Below are positions 60,101-64,000 of a stretch of DNA of 64,000 bases, piece by piece (position 1 is the first letter of the stretch; the number at the start of each line of letters is the position of its first letter). The notes below the pieces were generated by a model that saw only the letters and a list, made by a program, of their open reading frames with translations, was not told the origin of the DNA and searched no databases. Both the position numbers and the translations under genes were made by a program. Origin of the DNA: Vitis vinifera. Lineage: Eukaryota; Streptophyta; Magnoliopsida; Vitales; Vitaceae. Location of the stretch: contig NC_081822.1 of the NCBI RefSeq assembly GCF_030704535.1, positions 320,001 to 384,000 on the forward strand, in the 5' to 3' direction.

Positions 60101-60434
60101 CTGCCTCGTGCAATTGATTTTCCTCATTCTGAATACTCAATTCCCCAACTTGGACCTCTTTCTCATCCTTGGGTTGGTCGAGTTCCCGAAGAGACTCCAC
60201 ATAGAGTTCCTTTTCAGCGTAGTCATCAGAGACCACGTCGCTCCCGCTAACAAACACATAAGAACATTCGGAATCACCCTTTCCATTTCCGACAACGCCT
60301 TCTCCACCCTCATGCGAAACCCCATTACATTCCCCACCGCCTTTGGGTAGATCCTCGTACGAACTCATATCCAAATCACACGCCTCCACAATTTCACCCT
60401 TGAAAACCTCCGAAACCTCCGTCTCTGCCGTCAT
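54141..60434 (-). CDS. PPI1: Proton pump-interactor 1-like protein with long repeat-bearing N-terminus, seven coding exons
   Basis: Exons: 57876-60434, 57623-57781, 57318-57497, 56847-57041, 55298-55396, 54614-55219 and 54141-54494. All are in phase with GT-AG introns, giving 1383 residues. The start MTAETEVSEV is the first ATG; the frame upstream has only TTG. Residues 1-805 are acidic and low-complexity, with a 9-residue tandem repeat at about 167-290. The conserved core begins at about 806 (GKRPFYFLIRVPRYDD) and includes IRHMEHAIEHETLPLKEEKQ, KNKYFRMYKDNLKAANDYAS and CNTRSTLRRLRTLDGRSLGP. A charged Lys/Glu coiled coil follows (about 1060-1280). A single C-terminal membrane segment WMWVVLIALLVLALFLLG sits near 1351-1368, so it should be tail-anchored, probably at the ER. 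PPI1 of Arabidopsis binds the plasma-membrane H+-ATPase regulatory domain and is about half this length. The N-terminal extension's role is unknown. Confidence 0.92.
59565..59936 (-). repeat. 27-bp tandem repeat in PPI1-like exon 1 (about 14 copies)
   Basis: Encodes ten EQTSLES(GA/GV/DT) units, then three EKTILESGS units and one EKTDPES. The third-base pattern GACTCC-GATTCC-GATTCC (plus strand) recurs twice in order, showing that an 81-bp block was duplicated as a unit. Confidence 0.92.
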
Positions 60435-60860
60435 TGTACCAAACACCAAAAACGATCCAGAATTCAATCGTAATTCACAATTCTCTCAAGATCCTACGAC
60501 CAAAATTAATCACGCAGGAAAAAAACAATAAATAAACAAACAAATAAAGCACTCGCACTCCAGATCACGCAAACATACCAGATTCCACTGCGCTGCAGCA
60601 CTCCGAACGCAGAACAGGGATCTCGAGACCAAACAACGGTAAATGCAGCCCCTGGATCAGCAGATCGAGGGCGAGATCAGCCAACCAGAACCTCCATTGT
60701 CGAAAATAAAAGAGACACCGAGTACGGATCGAGGATCCGAATAGGAAAATTAGGGTTCGACAGTGAAATGCAGAGTCACAGAAGAGAGAAACAACTGGCG
60801 GAGGGGGAAGACGACCTTCTCTCTCTTCTCTCTCGCTGTTTGATTTGAACTCAAATACAC
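60435..60860 (-). promoter_or_regulatory. 5' leader region of the PPI1-like gene, probably with an intron
   Basis: On the minus strand a donor-like CTG|GTATGT near 60578 and an acceptor-like GTAG|GATCTTGAG near 60495 would remove about 83 bp of T-rich sequence and place a non-coding first exon at about 60580-60840. Pyrimidine tracts near 60810-60900 mark the promoter side. Not proven. Confidence 0.4.
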
Positions 60861-63530
60861 TCACGTTTTTTCTTTTTTTTTTCTTTTTATCTTCTCTCTC
60901 CCTTTTCGCTTATTTAATTTACGTTTATCCTTTTTTTTCTTCTACTATTTTTAAAATCAACCCCAACCAAAATTTGTTTATACTCTCAACCTTTTCACCA
61001 TTGTTTCAAAATAATTTTGATGACGGATATTTATCGGATGTAACTAACAGTCTAACACCCAAACAGCTTTTTTTTTATTTTTTATTTTTTATTATTTTTT
61101 TATAAATACAACCACTTTTACCTTAATTGTATTTATTATTTTCTTTTCTGAAAATTATACCTTATGAAATGCCATAAAATAATGGCCAATTAAAAGGAAA
61201 TATACAAAAAATTTATATTTATATTCAATTTTTAAAAAGGAAAAAGTTATTTTAAGGAAATTGCCTTATCATTGTTAAACATAAATACTATAAAAATTCA
61301 TTTTTTTCTTTTTTATCATTTCACATCTATGAACACTTATGTGGAAAAAAAAATCAAGTCAAATCAAATTAAATTTCAAACCAAAATTATCAAACTTGTA
61401 CTTTAGATAACCCTTACTTTAAAATACCTAGAGATAATGTTAATATTTGTTTTAATTGATTAATAATTAATTATGGGATGCAATTTAGCTTTTATGTTTT
61501 TGTTGAAATAATTTTTAATGTATTTTATGGTGATTTTGAGAAGTATTTTTAATATTTAAAAAATAAAAAATTTTAAATATTAAAAAAAATTAGAAATACT
61601 TTTCATAATTATTGTCAAACCTGCTCTTTAACTCTATATCAAATAAATAATTTTATTAAAATTTTCTACCGAACAAATAAATTAGATATCTTAAAACATA
61701 CAAAGATTAAAGAGTGGGGTTGTTTCAAAAAGGGTTGAGCCAAAGTATTGTTTACATTGAGATATTTTATTTGCTTCCTTACATACGAGTTAAAGTGGTC
61801 AATAAGGTGGCCGATTTAAATGGAATCTTAGGATAGTATGATAAGGTTTAGGATAGGTAAGAATTTAAAGAAGGGAGAGATTTTAGGAAAATATAGTTAC
61901 CATAAATAACAACTTCAACTTTCAATAAAAATTATTAAATTGTAATATAAAAAAAATCAAAATCTATCTAAATCCATAATTAATTTATTTTTATAAGGTG
62001 GGTGATATATAATTGGTATTCCACGTCATCATGGAACTTTCTTTATATCTCACGTCCAAATCTTTCTCGAAAATTTCAAAGATGGGAATGATTTTTTGAA
62101 ACATATTTCACACTAGAAAATAAAATAAAAAAGCCCATAAGCAGAGGACAAGGAGCACAAGTGTGAAAACACCACAAAAAAAGAAGGAAAAAAAAAAGAA
62201 AAAAAAAAAAAAAAAGGGTGCATTGTAACAGAAGAAACGGAAAGCAAGTAGGGACCAGGCCCATGGCCTCTCACGAGGTTTCCATCAATTCTAATATGGA
62301 GAAAACTGAGAGAAAAGAAGAGCCCTTGATAAAGTACAAAAATGGAAGTCCTTATCTCAAACCCTAAAGCCTCTTTCACGCGCTTCCCCTGAGTCTGTCA
62401 GGCTGGCCCCACTCTCCTCATTAACATTTTGCACAAAAGGCTGTCTCTTATCCCTTTCTGGGAACCCTTTTTTTTTGAATAGTGAAACGTAAAGTCACAT
62501 TATTCTATAGTTTGTACATTGCTTGTGATGTAAAATTCCATATTTAATAAGGGCTGTAACCCCGGCCAGGCCACACTGACTTGATAGAGTCTAGATCTGA
62601 TTGTATTCAAACTTCAAAGCCAACACGGCATCTTAACCAAGACAATCATTGGGGTCAATAAACCATACAGTAACAACGCAATCAATGGTCATAACCCTTA
62701 AGCCATCGGTATCGGCCCCAATGTTTAAACCTCGTTTATTTAAATTAAAATTTTGTTGAGGGAACTCACAAACCCAAGTGAATTTTGAAATGGGTTTGCA
62801 AATTCAATCACTAAGAGACTATTTCAGGCTTATATTACTACTTTGGCTTGATCAAGTCAACAGAATTCTGTTAACAATTACATCAATGGTTCAGAAAAGA
62901 ACAAAATCTTTTGTTACAAAAAGGTAATTGGAGGCATCGCAGAGATAGCATGTCACATGGTCCCCAATTCTCAAACTAACCCGATCTACATAGTAGGCAG
63001 GGCCACGAACTAGGTCAAAAAAAATTTTATTTTGGGTGTAGGCGTGGAGGGCCATGGTAGGAGATCAAAGCTAATGAAAGTGCCAACGACATAAAATAAA
63101 ATACATTAGTATGTTTAAATAATACAATCATGACAAATAGTTGCCAAAGAAAGTGGCATAATGTTCAATATATTTGTACATTTGTGATTTTGTATAAATA
63201 TTTGACCAATCCCATTTTAAGTTTTTAACTCATCAGCATGTATGTTTTAATATTAATCATTCAATTTTAATACATAATTTAAAGCATTGAAAATGAAGAG
63301 ACGCAGGATAGTCACCTCAGCCTCATTCATTGTTTCATTACATTCTTTCCCTCTTTTTTTTTTTTTTTTTCTTTTTTTTTCGTGTTAAATTTCATTCTTC
63401 ATACCCAGATTATATTTTTAATATTTTTGTACTTTAATAATAGATTTATGTCCAAATAACATTGAAGGAGGGTATTGAATATAATATAACATCTGAGAGG
63501 GCTTCTGGATGGTAGGAAAGAATTGTGAGT
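60861..63530. other. Intergenic, AT-rich
   Basis: Long A and T runs (for example 62180-62215 and 63353-63380) and only short frames. No gene, tRNA or transposon with defined ends was recognised. Confidence 0.6.
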
Positions 63531-64000
63531 GACCAACCCATCTTAACTCATACACGTGTACAAGAAATTGTGCCGGGCTATTTTAAAAAATTATTCTTAA
63601 AAAATGGTGCTTTGAAAAAAAATTCTTAAAACATGGTAGTTACAAAAATATTTTCAAATATATGATACTTTTTTTCACTTTGAATTGTGTTTAAAAAAAA
63701 ATTGAATTTATATTAAAAGTGTCTATTAAATAAATACGTTTCATAATTTCATAAAATTGAATTTATATTTTCAAAAGATATTTTTTTTATTAGTCATACA
63801 CGTTTTAAAAAAATTGAATTTATACTAAAAAAATATCATTTTCATAATATCATTAAAATCAAATTTATATTAAAAGTGTCTATTGAAAAGACATCTTCGA
63901 TAATTTTCATATCAGTCACATAGTGAAAAAAAATTGAATTTACATTGAAAGCGTCTCTACAATTCCATAAAATTGAATTTATACTAAATGTGTCTTTTGA
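63531..64000. repeat. Degenerate AT-rich repeat array running off the right edge
   Basis: About six versions of AATTGAATTTATATTAAAAG, often followed by TGTCTATTGA, occur near 63700, 63755, 63808, 63856, 63931 and 63970. Spacing is irregular (about 40-75 bp). The last one is at the window end. Confidence 0.6.

Noticed and set aside
62076-62379. Hydrophobic Phe-rich minus-strand frames
   Set aside because: Produced by a poly-A/AAAG tract; low complexity only.
1-64000. tRNA, rRNA, known conserved microRNA stems, CRISPR arrays
   Set aside because: Scanned by eye for tRNA T-arm signatures and for the core sequences of common plant miRNAs (156, 159, 160, 164, 166, 167, 171, 172, 390, 396, 398); none found. 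A covariance-model search would be needed to exclude weaker cases.

Overview
This is a stretch of nuclear genome from a flowering plant, most likely a woody eudicot; grapevine (Vitis) is my best guess. That guess is inference from the gene families, the compact GT-AG introns, AT-rich spacers and the style of the transposons. It is not a database result. There are no bacterial operons, CRISPR arrays or recognisable tRNA/rRNA genes.

Layout. 1-371 (-): 5' end of a PADRE/DUF4228 protein that runs off the window. 6.0-7.3 kb (-): three-exon PLATZ zinc-binding transcription factor. 10.8-12.6 kb (-): two-exon GT92 beta-1,4-galactan synthase of the GALS type. 15.6-29.5 kb: an old tandem duplication whose unit is a forward DC1 zinc-finger gene facing reverse wall-associated-kinase (WAK-like) sequences. 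Both DC1 genes look intact. Every WAK-like copy is damaged: relics at 18.1-18.6, 18.9-20.4 and 24.1-24.6 kb, and a nearly complete copy at 25.1-29.5 kb that carries an in-frame stop and a frameshift in its extracellular domain but keeps a perfect-looking kinase. More WAK scraps, one cut by a MITE, lie at 30.8-32.7 kb. 33.7-38.5 kb (-): ten-exon SPL14-type SBP-box factor with ankyrin repeats. 41.1-51.4 kb: a complete but dead Ty3/gypsy element of the Tat lineage, with LTRs, a 5-bp target duplication, gag, pol with a second RNase H, and an antisense spliced gene. 54.1-60.4 kb (-): seven-exon proton-pump-interactor (PPI1-like) gene whose long N-terminal extension contains a 9-residue tandem repeat. 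60.9-64 kb: AT-rich spacer ending in a degenerate repeat that continues past the edge.

The genes do not form one pathway. Three themes recur: cell-wall and surface biology (GALS, WAK-like), transcription factors (PLATZ, SPL14), and DC1/WAK accessory genes of the sort that expand and decay in plant genomes. I did not find a convincing new molecular system. The best leads are the co-duplicated convergent DC1/WAK module, the PPI1 N-terminal repeat with a higher-order 81-bp periodicity, and the antisense gene inside the Tat element.

Exon boundaries were read by eye from reading frame, GT-AG sites and family conservation. UTR limits and transcription starts are not determined.
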